Both the position numbers and the translations under genes were made by a program. The notes beneath the pieces were generated by a model that was not told where the DNA came from, did no database searches, and saw only the letters and a list, made by a program, of their open reading frames with translations. DNA of 37,048 nucleotides from Clostridia bacterium (lineage in GTDB: Bacteria; Bacillota; Clostridia; Christensenellales; Aristaeellaceae): NCBI GenBank assembly GCA_017545905.1, contig JAFWXL010000031.1, positions 1 through 37,048 of the forward strand. The letters are read 5' to 3'. Positions 7,181-14,298 of this stretch are shown one piece after another (the first letter of the stretch is position 1; each line of letters opens with the position of its first letter).

Positions 7181-8449
7181 TTAGCCGCGCGGCACACCCT
7201 GTATGCGTCCGGCATTCACCCCGCCGAACACGCGCAGATTCGGTGCGCAGCCGTCAAAGGCGAAGTCGGACACCCGCGTGGTCGCAGGCATTTTGACAAA
7301 CGAAAGCCGCGTGCAGCCGAAGAACGCCATGCGCCCGACCGCTGCCGTTCCCCACGGCAGCGTCGCCTGCGTCAGGCTCTCGCAGCCGGCAAACGCGCTG
7401 TCGCCCACATACTCCAGCCCGCGCTCAAAGCTCACCGCCGTCAGGCTCCGGCAGCCGAAGAATGCACTCTCGCCGATACTTCGCACATTGGCGCCGATGT
7501 AAAGCTGATACAGCGTGCCGCAGGCAAAAAATGCCTTCGGCGCGATGGCCGTGATCCTTCTTCCGCATATTTCCGCCGGGATCTCAATGCGATCAGGCGC
7601 GCTCTGCCGCGGCCCGGTGACGATCAGCGTTCCGTCCTCCTGTTCTTCAAGGACCAGCTGCTCGTCTTCCTTCCAGCTCTGGGAATCGAATGCAATGCCG
7701 TTGAGCTTTGCATACTGCTGCGCCGGCGCGCCTTCCGCGCCGTACAGGCACAGCTGCCTGCCGCAGCCGAAGAATGCGCCGCTGCCGAAGGACGCAAGGC
7801 TGGACGGCACATCCACCCGGGCAAGGCTCGTGCATCGGGAGAAGCACGACGGACCCAGCGCCTGCACGCCCGGCTCGATGCGCACGCGCGCAAGGCCCGC
7901 GCAATTGGCAAATGCCAGCGTGCCCACGCGCGTCACTTCGCCGGGGATGATCATCTGTGCAAGATGCGCACAGCCGGTAAATGCCTTTTCTCCAATCTGC
8001 CTGAGGCTCTGTGGCAGCACCACGCGCCGCAGCGCCGTGCATCCCTCAAAGGCTTTGGGCGCAATCGCCGTAACCGGACACGCGCCCGCCTCAAACTGAA
8101 TATCCAGATCGTCGGCCTGGGAATCCACACAGCGAACCACCGTCAGCGTGCCGTCGCCATTGTCGGCAAAATCCAGCACATGCCTGCCCACCATCGCAAA
8201 ACCGGCCGGCGCGCGATATGCGCCGCGCATCTGCGCAGCAGACGCCGGCTGCGCCGCAGACTGCTGATCGCCGCACGTCATTTTCCGCAGCATCTCCTCG
8301 GAGATTGGCTTGAACGGCGTCGTATCGTCATGCCAGGGACGCGGCGAAACGGGCAGCACCGGCGCGTCAAGCGTCGCGCTGAAGCCATCCTGCGCCACCG
8401 TCTTTTCTTTTTCCGTATCCTGTCCGCGTCTGAATCTCCTGGTCAGCAT
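7181..8449 (-). CDS. Leucine-rich-repeat (BspA-like, LRR_5) protein without signal peptide
   Basis: 422 residues. About ten repeats of the BspA type, each with the pattern I..(K/S)AF.GC..L..(V/L)..P, for example IAPKAFEGCTALRRVVLP, IGEKAFTGCAHLAQMIIP and IGESAFFGCRSLTAVSF. They form two blocks (about residues 125-235 and 305-415) separated by a region rich in D/E (about 240-300). BspA-like repeats are known mostly from surface proteins that bind other proteins. Here the N-terminus is basic and hydrophilic (MLTRRFRRGQDTEKEK), with no signal peptide, membrane helix or sorting signal, so the protein appears cytoplasmic or exported by another route. AGGGGA precedes ATG 8449. Function unknown; a scaffold or interaction role is inference. 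Confidence 0.85.
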   Translation of the reverse strand: MLTRRFRRGQDTEKEKTVAQDGFSATLDAPVLPVSPRPWHDDTTPFKPISEEMLRKMTCGDQQSAAQPASAAQMRGAYRAPAGFAMVGRHVLDFADNGDGTLTVVRCVDSQADDLDIQFEAGACPVTAIAPKAFEGCTALRRVVLPQSLRQIGEKAFTGCAHLAQMIIPGEVTRVGTLAFANCAGLARVRIEPGVQALGPSCFSRCTSLARVDVPSSLASFGSGAFFGCGRQLCLYGAEGAPAQQYAKLNGIAFDSQSWKEDEQLVLEEQEDGTLIVTGPRQSAPDRIEIPAEICGRRITAIAPKAFFACGTLYQLYIGANVRSIGESAFFGCRSLTAVSFERGLEYVGDSAFAGCESLTQATLPWGTAAVGRMAFFGCTRLSFVKMPATTRVSDFAFDGCAPNLRVFGGVNAGRIQGVPRG

Positions 8450-8489
8450 GCTTTCCCCTCATCCTTCGAAATTTGTCACATTTGGATTT

Positions 8490-8518
8490 ATTATAGCACC
8501 CGTCGCTTTTCAAATCAA
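8490..8518 (-). promoter_or_regulatory. Promoter of the leucine-rich-repeat gene
   Basis: Minus strand TTGATT (8513-8518), 17-base spacer, TATAAT (8490-8495) preceded by TGC (extended -10). Confidence 0.8.
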
Positions 8519-8567
8519 CGCATCGGCCGGATTTCGCATGTTTTCGTACTTTCTTCATTTCTTCCTC

Positions 8568-8596
8568 TTGACAATTCTTCCCGACCGAATTATCAT
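8568..8596 (+). promoter_or_regulatory. Promoter of the SPFH operon
   Basis: Perfect TTGACA (8568-8573), 17-base spacer, TATCAT (8591-8596). Transcription would start near 8602, inside the dyad described next. Confidence 0.85.
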
Positions 8597-8598
8597 GA

Positions 8599-8617
8599 TG
8601 ATATCAGTTTGATATCA
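8599..8617. promoter_or_regulatory. Operator-like dyad at the SPFH transcription start
   Basis: TGATATCA-GTT-TGATATCA: two copies of an 8-base palindrome, forming a 19-base perfect inverted repeat directly after the -10 box. This is a classical repressor position. The ribbon-helix-helix protein encoded second in the operon is an obvious candidate to bind it, but this is inferred from position. Confidence 0.6.
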
Positions 8618-8640
8618 ATACCTGAAAGGAGACCTGCTTT

Positions 8641-9657
8641 ATGAAAAACAATCCCATGGCCTCTGCTGTTCCGCAGGAGAAAACCGCACCGCATCGCAGC
8701 GGCTATTTCGGCCTGCTGATCAATCTCATTGGCATGATTTCCTCCATCTGCTGCATCATCTTTGGCGGCATCCGGCTGGACAGTGGCTTCTATCTCTACG
8801 GCGGCACCCTGCTGGGCGTCGGCATTGCGGGCGTTGTCGCCTTCTGCATCCTGCTGGCCGGCCTCAAGGTGCTTGCGCCGAATCAGGCCTATGTCTTCAC
8901 GCTCTTTGGCAAATACTACGGTACGCTCAAAACGCCCGGCTTTTTCTATCTGAATCCCTTTGTGACTGCGAACGCGCCCGCTGTGATGAACGGCGCGGCG
9001 ATCGGCGCTGTTCAGAAAAAGAATCCTGCCAACAGCACGGAAACCTCCATCTCTCTCAATCTGTCCAAAAAGATCTCGCTGAAAACCCGCACGCTGGACA
9101 ATCACACCCAGAAGGTCAACGACGCCATGGGCAACCCGATCATCATCGGCTCCGTCGTCATCTGGCGCGTCGCCGATCCGACCGCAGCTGTCTTCGCCGT
9201 GGAGAACTTTGAGGAATACCTCTCCATCCAGTGCGATTCCACCATCCGCAACATCGCCCGCCTGTATCCCTACGATACGATGGAAGACGACGCGGACGAG
9301 AAGACGCTGCGCGGCTCGAGCAGCGAGGTCTCCGAGATCATGCAGCAGGAGCTTGCCCAGCGCGTGAAAGACGCGGGCATCGTCATCGAGGATGTGCGCA
9401 TCACCACCCTCGCCTATTCCGACGAAATTGCCGCCGCCATGCTCCAGCGCCAGCAGGCGACCGCCATCATCGCCGCCCGACAGAAGATCGTCGAGGGCGC
9501 TGTCGGCATGGTGAAGATGGCCATCGACCAGCTGGGCGAGGAAGATGTCGTGGTGCTCGACGAGGAGCGCAAGGCTGCCATGGTCTCCAACCTGCTGGTG
9601 GTGCTGTGCGGCAATAAGGATGCGCAGCCCGTTGTCAACAGCTCCAGCATTTATTAA
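8641..9657 (+). CDS. SPFH/band 7 domain membrane protein
   Basis: 338 residues. Two hydrophobic segments (about 22-46 and 52-76) are followed by an SPFH/band 7 domain: [20 protein letters not shown] near 78-97, [19 protein letters not shown] near 172-190, then a helical part rich in A/E/Q ([20 protein letters not shown] near 259-278). SPFH proteins assemble into membrane-associated rings that organise microdomains or control proteases. AAAGGAG lies 9 bases before ATG 8641. First gene of an operon with the ribbon-helix-helix protein (14 bases after its stop) and a glycosyltransferase. Specific role unknown. Confidence 0.92.
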   Translation: MKNNPMASAVPQEKTAPHRSGYFGLLINLIGMISSICCIIFGGIRLDSGFYLYGGTLLGVGIAGVVAFCILLAGLKVLAPNQAYVFTLFGKYYGTLKTPGFFYLNPFVTANAPAVMNGAAIGAVQKKNPANSTETSISLNLSKKISLKTRTLDNHTQKVNDAMGNPIIIGSVVIWRVADPTAAVFAVENFEEYLSIQCDSTIRNIARLYPYDTMEDDADEKTLRGSSSEVSEIMQQELAQRVKDAGIVIEDVRITTLAYSDEIAAAMLQRQQATAIIAARQKIVEGAVGMVKMAIDQLGEEDVVVLDEERKAAMVSNLLVVLCGNKDAQPVVNSSSIY

Positions 9658-9671
9658 CTTGGAGGTTCCCC

Positions 9672-9932
9672 ATGAACGAGGAACAGCTTCAGCTGAAGGA
9701 AGAACAGCTCGCCGAGCGCATCAGGCGCATCGAAGCGCTCGAAGCGCAGGTCATCAAAAAGGAAAAGGCGCTCAAGGAAAAGGAAAAGGCGAAGAAGCAG
9801 GTGCTTCTGCGCCTTGCGCCATCCCTCTGGGACGAAATCGCCGCATGGGCCGAGGATGATTTCCGCTCCATCAACAGCCAGATTGAATACCTGCTGACCG
9901 AGGCCGTGCGCAGCCGCAGGAAAGGAAAGTGA
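9672..9932 (+). CDS. Small coiled-coil protein with Arc-type ribbon-helix-helix domain
   Basis: 86 residues. Residues 1-45 are a charged coiled coil (EEQLQLKEEQLAERIRRIEA and KKEKALKEKEKAKKQ). Residues 46-82 look like an Arc/MetJ ribbon-helix-helix: beta strand VLLRLAPSLWDEIAAWAED, then FRSINSQIEYLLTEAVRSRR. The domain usually binds DNA as a dimer. GGAGG precedes ATG 9672. Arc-like proteins encoded directly behind SPFH genes are a recurring Firmicutes arrangement as far as I recall; how the two cooperate is not known to me. It may autoregulate through the dyad at 8599-8617, or bind SPFH through the coiled coil. Confidence 0.8.
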   Translation: MNEEQLQLKEEQLAERIRRIEALEAQVIKKEKALKEKEKAKKQVLLRLAPSLWDEIAAWAEDDFRSINSQIEYLLTEAVRSRRKGK

Positions 9933-9938
9933 CGGACT

Positions 9939-11099
9939 TTGGCATGCATCTTCTTTTTCTCTATCCCGGCGCACGGGCATGTCAATCCCACGCTGGCGCT
10001 CGTGCGCGAGCTGACCGCGCGCAGGCACCGCGTGATCTACTATGAAACGGAGGAGTTCCGCGAAAAGATCGAAGCTGCCGGCGCAGAATTCGTCTCCATC
10101 GAGCCGTATATGCCGCCCGTTCCGGAGAATATCGACCGGATTGCCGGCAGGGACTTTGCCTCGCTGATTGAGATGGTGACCGATACAACGATCTCGCTGG
10201 ATGAAAGAATCGCGCAGGATGTTGCGCAGCAAGAGCCAGATCTCATCATCGGCGATTCCGTGTGCTTCTGGGGAAAGCTGCTGGCAAAGAAACACGCTGT
10301 CCCCTTCATCTGCTCCACGACGACGTTCGCCTTCAACGAACGCTCGTCCGCCCGTATGAAGCCGCAGCTTCCAGAGATCCTGCGCATGGTTTTCGGCATG
10401 CCGCGCATCGAAAAGAGCATGCAGCGCCTGCGCGACCACGGATACGCCGCTGAGAGCTTTGTGGACGTGATCCAGAACGACGCAAAAACCGACACCATCG
10501 TCTATACCTCCCGCCTTTTCCAGCCGGAAAATGAAACCTTCGGCGCAAACTATGCATTCGTCGGTCCGTCGGTCATGGCGAAATATCCGCGCAAATCGCA
10601 TGCAAAGCCGCTGGTGTATATTTCGCTGGGCACGGTGCTGCACAATGCGCCGCGATTCTATCGCAGCTGCATCCGTGCGCTCTGCGGCATGGACTGCGAT
10701 GCGATCATCTCCGTCGGAGGAAAGGTCGATCCTTCTTCTCTGGGCGATATTCCCGCAAACGTTCAGATTTTTCCGCGCGTCAATCAGCTTGAGGTGCTCG
10801 CCAGCGCCGACGTGTTCCTCACGCACTGCGGCATGAATTCCGTATCCGAAAGCCTGCTCTGCGGCGTGCCGATGGTGCTCTTTCCCCAGCACAGCGAGCA
10901 GGAGGCCGTCTGTTCCCGCGCAGAAGAGCTTGGCGCTGGTCTGCGGCTGAAGCACGCGAACGTTCGCAGCATCCGCAGGGCACTGGAAGCCGTGCTCGCA
11001 GACAGCAGATACAAGGCTGCAGCAGAAGCTGTCGCAGAAGATTTTTCGTGCTGCGGCGGAGCGAAGGAAGCGGCGGATTTTATCGAGGAAAGAGTTTAA
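9939..11099 (+). CDS. GT1-family (UGT/MGT-like) glycosyltransferase
   Basis: 386 residues, a GT-B fold enzyme of family GT1. The N-terminal acceptor domain starts FFFSIPAHGHVNPTLALVRE, the usual first strand with the catalytic-base His in AHGHVNP. The C-terminal donor domain has LVYISLGTVLHN near 223-234 and the signature HCGMNSVSESLLCGVPMVLF, with PQHSEQ, near 295-320. These enzymes transfer a sugar from a nucleotide sugar to small molecules such as macrolides, lipids or sterols. The start is TTG 9939, because the only nearby ATG (9944) is out of frame; AAAGGAAAG lies 9 bases upstream. It begins 6 bases after the ribbon-helix-helix gene, so it is cotranscribed. Acceptor unknown; self-resistance or glycolipid synthesis are both possible. 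Confidence 0.9.
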   Translation: MACIFFFSIPAHGHVNPTLALVRELTARRHRVIYYETEEFREKIEAAGAEFVSIEPYMPPVPENIDRIAGRDFASLIEMVTDTTISLDERIAQDVAQQEPDLIIGDSVCFWGKLLAKKHAVPFICSTTTFAFNERSSARMKPQLPEILRMVFGMPRIEKSMQRLRDHGYAAESFVDVIQNDAKTDTIVYTSRLFQPENETFGANYAFVGPSVMAKYPRKSHAKPLVYISLGTVLHNAPRFYRSCIRALCGMDCDAIISVGGKVDPSSLGDIPANVQIFPRVNQLEVLASADVFLTHCGMNSVSESLLCGVPMVLFPQHSEQEAVCSRAEELGAGLRLKHANVRSIRRALEAVLADSRYKAAAEAVAEDFSCCGGAKEAADFIEERV

Positions 11100-11104
11100 C
11101 CAGC

Positions 11105-11141
11105 AAAAAACAGACTGACAGCAATGTCAGTCTGTTTGCTT
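11105..11141. terminator. Bidirectional terminator between the glycosyltransferase and the S58 peptidase
   Basis: Perfect 13-base stem AAACAGACTGACA / TGTCAGTCTGTTT with loop GCAA (11108-11137). T-rich tails on both strands (TTTGCTT on plus; TTTTTTGCTG on minus). It serves two convergent units. Confidence 0.9.
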
Positions 11142-11215
11142 AAAGCGGCCATTTCAGGATCGCAATTGTCGCCTTCGGCTCCTCTCCGATTCTTGCCATT
11201 TTATTACGCTCCGCG

Positions 11216-11381
11216 CATGGGAACGATGGGGATTGCATCCCCATACCCCTGCCTGGGGACATCCATCTCCTCGCTCGACGCTTGTCGGTCAGGGCAGCTC
11301 TGACAGCCCACAGGGCTGTCATTCACTCCTGCCCCAGTTCGGCAAGGCCGAACCCCAGACCCCTTCTTCGCTTCGCGCGGC
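11216..11381. repeat. Intergenic cluster of hairpins with the CCCTTCTTCGCTTCGCG tail
   Basis: A series of inverted repeats: ATGGGGATTGCATCCCCAT, GACAGCCC-ACA-GGGCTGTC and TTCGG-CAAGG-CCGAA. It ends in ACCCCTTCTTCGCTTCGCGCGG (11359-11380), directly at the peptidase stop codon. The tail matches copies at 19811, 26421, 28079 and 31915, so this is a member of a dispersed, REP-like family. Otherwise no gene is seen in 11142-11381. Confidence 0.75.
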
Positions 11382-12416
11382 TTAAAGATAGTTGGCGATG
11401 GATTCGTAGACTGTGCCGTCCAGCGCGGTCATGGTCTTCGCCGCCGTCATGGAATTGAGCACGGCTTCCTGTGTGCTCTCCGCGGCCGCGCGGAAGGCCA
11501 GCTCCAGCGTATGCTCGGTCAGAATCTGATGGCTGATCACGCGGTGCATGCCGCCATGGGGCACGCGGTTCGCCGTCGTGAAGCCGATCATCACGTCGCC
11601 GCTGCCGTGGCCGAAGTACGAGCCATTGCGCGCAAGGCCCACGGCGCAGCGCTTGAGAATGCGGCGCAGCTGCCTGTCGGAAACAGGCAGATCCGTCGCC
11701 AGCACCATCATGATCGAGCCGCGGTCCTGCGGCTCCTGCGCAGGCTGCGCATTCTGCTTTTCGATGATCTCGCGGCCCAGCGCACGCTCCATCACGTGCA
11801 GCTCCTCCAGCGTGCCGTGGTTGCTCTGCACCAGCACGCCCAGCGTATACGTCTTTCCTGCGATATCCAGCAGGCGGGAAGCCGAGCCGATACCGCCCTT
11901 GAGCTGATGGCAAACGGTACCCGCGCCGGCGCCGACGCAGCCCTCCTCAAAATCCTCGCAGAGGGCGTCAATCGCCGCCATGACATGCGCTTCATTCACA
12001 GGCCTGTCTGTGATCTCATTGAACGACGCGTCGTTGCACTCGCCCACAACCGGATTGATCGAGCGCATCGGGAACTTATCTGCCTCGCAGCGCTGTGCCA
12101 TATACGCCACCAGCGCATCATGCACCTTGCCGACGTTGAGCGTATTGGTCAGCGCGATGGGCGTTTCCAGCGTGCCCAGCTCATCGACCTGCACAAGCCC
12201 CTGCGTCTTGCCAAAGCCATTGAGCACGAACGCCGCCGCCGTGAGCTTGTTTTTAAACATATTGTCCTCACACGGCATGATCACCGTCACGCCCGTGTGA
12301 TGCATCTCGTCATGGATCGTCGCATGGCCCACACGTACGCCCGGCACATCCGTGATCTTATTGAGCCTTCCACGCGTCAGGCTGCCCACCTGCACGCCGT
12401 AATCTGCGATTCTCAT
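11382..12416 (-). CDS. S58/P1-family peptidase (DmpA/BapA-like aminopeptidase, N-terminal nucleophile)
   Basis: 344 residues, usual length for S58 peptidases (L-aminopeptidase/D-esterase DmpA, beta-aminopeptidase BapA). These self-cleave before a Ser that becomes the N-terminal nucleophile. Here the cleavage site is Gly233-Ser234 in DRGSIMMVLATDLPVSDRQL. Other family blocks: ITDVPGVRVGHATI near 21-34, TAAAFVLNGFGKTQGL near 59-74, VGECNDASFNEI near 124-135, and GAGAGTVCHQLKGGIGSASR near 162-181. Cytoplasmic by sequence. ATG 12416 overlaps the stop of the CapA-like gene (TGATG), so translation is coupled. It may trim short or beta-amino-acid peptides; the substrate cannot be read from sequence. 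Confidence 0.92.
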   Translation of the reverse strand: MRIADYGVQVGSLTRGRLNKITDVPGVRVGHATIHDEMHHTGVTVIMPCEDNMFKNKLTAAAFVLNGFGKTQGLVQVDELGTLETPIALTNTLNVGKVHDALVAYMAQRCEADKFPMRSINPVVGECNDASFNEITDRPVNEAHVMAAIDALCEDFEEGCVGAGAGTVCHQLKGGIGSASRLLDIAGKTYTLGVLVQSNHGTLEELHVMERALGREIIEKQNAQPAQEPQDRGSIMMVLATDLPVSDRQLRRILKRCAVGLARNGSYFGHGSGDVMIGFTTANRVPHGGMHRVISHQILTEHTLELAFRAAAESTQEAVLNSMTAAKTMTALDGTVYESIANYL

Positions 12417-13735
12417 CAGCCCTGTCCCTCCTGCTCGTCTGCCTGCGTCGCCCTGCGGATCATTTCAACCGCACTGCGCGCCGCCTCGCGTTCCTGCTCC
12501 GTCAGCCCCTCAAGCGCTGCCGCGCTCTCCGCATCCACGACGCGGTAAACCGTATCTTCATCTTCGCGCTGTCTGGCGATATACACCGGCGTGCAGTACA
12601 TCTCGCCAATTGCCGTCCTGCGCGTCACGGGATCATAGCTCACGCTCACATGCGCGACCATACCCGCCGTATTCTGCGCCGTGGGCGCATCGGTAAGCAG
12701 ATTGCCCAGCGAATAGCACACGACCGTCTCGTATTCCAGCCCGTCTGCGCGCGTGGTACGGATACGCTCCACGCCCTGCGCCACATTGGGATGCGTGCCC
12801 AGAATGATATCCGCGCCCGCAAGCGCCAGTTCTCCCGCAAGCCGCTTTACATTCACCGGCGTCTCGTCGATATTCTTTGTGCCCCAGTGCGGCAGCACAA
12901 TCACGACATTCGCGCCGTTTACGCGCGCCTGCCGTACGTCCTCAATCATCTTCTGCTGATTCATCAGCGCCACGGCCCCGCGCCGGTCGCTCTTCGTCAG
13001 CTTGTCGCCGTCGTCGCTCAGGCCGTATGTATAGGCCAGAACCGCCACCTGCACGCCGCCGATGCGCATCATGGTCGCCCGGTCCGCGCTTTCATCCATC
13101 TGCACCCCGGCATAGGCGATGCCCCTTGTCGTCAGCTCGCTGACCGTCAGCTCAAGCCCTTCGTATCCCTTATCCAGCGCCCGCTCGGTTGCCAGCGCCA
13201 GCAGATCAACGCCGCTTGCGCGCAGCGCGTCCAGGATCTCCGGCGCGGTATTGTAGTTGTCAAAGCCCTTGTCCCGGCCGGCCGTGGTCGTCTCCAGCGT
13301 CGCAATGGCCAGATCTGCCCCGGACAGCGTATCGCCAAGACCGGCGAATACGGCATGAAAATCATACTGCGTACCTGTCAGCGCACTCTCGCGCACTGCC
13401 TTCGGCGCATAAATTGTCCCGGCTGCGGCGATGGTGATCGTCGAGGGTACCGGCATGGGCGTGGGCGTAACCGGCGGCGACGTCGGCACAGGCGTATCGT
13501 CCAGCCACAGATACGCAGGCACTGCCGTCGGCTCCGGAAGCTCGTAATCAAGCGATACGTCAAAGAGCCCCTGTTCGGAGAGCGAACGGATGAAGTCCCC
13601 GGTGCGCTCCTGCAGGTCATCCCCCACAAGAAGCACGAAAAAAAGGATGCAGCCGGCAATCACCAGCGCAGTCAGCAGCAGCATGAATATCGTGCCCGCG
13701 GATATCCCGCGTCTTCTGCGTCCGGCCATTGTCAT
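12416..13735 (-). CDS. Membrane-anchored CapA-like (PGA_cap) protein with altered metal motifs
   Basis: 439 residues. Basic N-terminus (MAGRRRRG), one transmembrane helix (about residues 14-38), an extracytoplasmic linker rich in Pro/Thr/Val (about 70-105), then a CapA-type metallophosphatase-fold domain: IDETPVNVKRLAGELALAGA, LPHWGTKN, ADIILGTHPNVAQGVERI and VVCYSLGNLL. CapA proteins take part in poly-gamma-glutamate synthesis or act as related hydrolases. The usual first motif GD(v/i)M reads AGTIYA, NLE reads TLE, and the usual HPH reads HPN, so activity may differ. Start ATG 13735 is chosen because the promoter at 13757-13785 lies downstream of the longer start at 13831. AAAGGA lies 6 bases upstream. 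Confidence 0.85.
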   Translation of the reverse strand: MTMAGRRRRGISAGTIFMLLLTALVIAGCILFFVLLVGDDLQERTGDFIRSLSEQGLFDVSLDYELPEPTAVPAYLWLDDTPVPTSPPVTPTPMPVPSTITIAAAGTIYAPKAVRESALTGTQYDFHAVFAGLGDTLSGADLAIATLETTTAGRDKGFDNYNTAPEILDALRASGVDLLALATERALDKGYEGLELTVSELTTRGIAYAGVQMDESADRATMMRIGGVQVAVLAYTYGLSDDGDKLTKSDRRGAVALMNQQKMIEDVRQARVNGANVVIVLPHWGTKNIDETPVNVKRLAGELALAGADIILGTHPNVAQGVERIRTTRADGLEYETVVCYSLGNLLTDAPTAQNTAGMVAHVSVSYDPVTRRTAIGEMYCTPVYIARQREDEDTVYRVVDAESAAALEGLTEQEREAARSAVEMIRRATQADEQEGQG

Positions 13736-13756
13736 CACCCATCCTTTCATTTTTAC

Positions 13757-13785
13757 ATTATAATCAAAAGCACATGGATTGTAAA
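13757..13785 (-). promoter_or_regulatory. Promoter of the capA-like/S58 peptidase operon
   Basis: Minus strand TTTACA (13780-13785), 17-base spacer, TATAAT (13757-13762). The leader to ATG 13735 is short, about 15 bases. It fixes the start of the CapA-like protein. Confidence 0.85.
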
Positions 13786-13934
13786 GGCAGCCGTGATCCG
13801 ACAGCGCCGCATACTGTTTTGTCGGCTCCACGTGATATTAAAAGCGGTCAGTACCGCTCCCGCTTCCGAACAGCTTGACAATCTCAAGTGATCCGGTGCT
13901 CGCTGCACGCTCGTGTTCGCAAATCCCTATAAGC

Positions 13935-13966
13935 TAAAAAAAGACACCCCGGCAAGCCGGGATGTC
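13935..13966 (-). terminator. Terminator of the ferredoxin gene
   Basis: Minus strand stem GACATCCCGG / CCGGGGTGTC (13943-13966) followed by TTTTTTT. It starts 15 bases after the ferredoxin stop. Confidence 0.88.
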
Positions 13967-13980
13967 AGATGATCAAGAGA

Positions 13981-14151
13981 TTAGCCCTGAACCGGAGCCG
14001 CCACCGGGCAGTTCTCGGCGCAAGCGCCGCAGTCGATGCAGGAATCAGCGTCGATCACGTACTTGCCTTCGCCCTCGGAGATGGCGCTAACCGGGCAATT
14101 GCCGGCGCAGACGCCGCAGGAGATGCAATCATCATTGATAACGTATGCCAT
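13981..14151 (-). CDS. 2[4Fe-4S] ferredoxin, clostridial type
   Basis: 56 residues. Two CxxCxxCxxxCP motifs, CISCGVCAGNCP near residues 9-20 and CIDCGACAENCP near 38-49, bind two [4Fe-4S] clusters. Length and pseudo-twofold layout are those of the small soluble clostridial electron carrier used by hydrogenases and pyruvate:ferredoxin oxidoreductase. GGAGG lies 10 bases before ATG 14151. It is a single-gene transcript with its own promoter (14194-14222) and terminator. Confidence 0.96.
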   Translation of the reverse strand: MAYVINDDCISCGVCAGNCPVSAISEGEGKYVIDADSCIDCGACAENCPVAAPVQG

Positions 14152-14193
14152 AACAGTGTACCTCCAAATTTATTGTGGTTTTGTAGTGTGTTT

Positions 14194-14222
14194 ATTCTAT
14201 CACGAAGGTTTCCGGATTGCAA
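14194..14222 (-). promoter_or_regulatory. Promoter of the ferredoxin gene
   Basis: Minus strand TTGCAA (14217-14222), 17-base spacer, TAGAAT (14194-14199). Leader about 40 bases. Confidence 0.7.
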
Positions 14223-14298
14223 GACGTTTTGTCAATTTCCATCAATTTTCAAGGTCGGAAGCCTCCGCCGACTTGTTATATGCAACAAACATTTTAAA

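Noticed and set aside
7500..8300. Plus-strand frames opposite the leucine-rich-repeat gene
   Set aside because: They are antisense to a regular protein repeat, which makes periodic open frames on both strands.
11140..11322. Small minus-strand frame in the hairpin repeat region
   Set aside because: Built from inverted repeats; no ribosome binding site or homology.
13736..13831. Longer start for the CapA-like protein
   Set aside because: A consensus promoter at 13757-13785 lies within the extension, so it would not be transcribed from that promoter.
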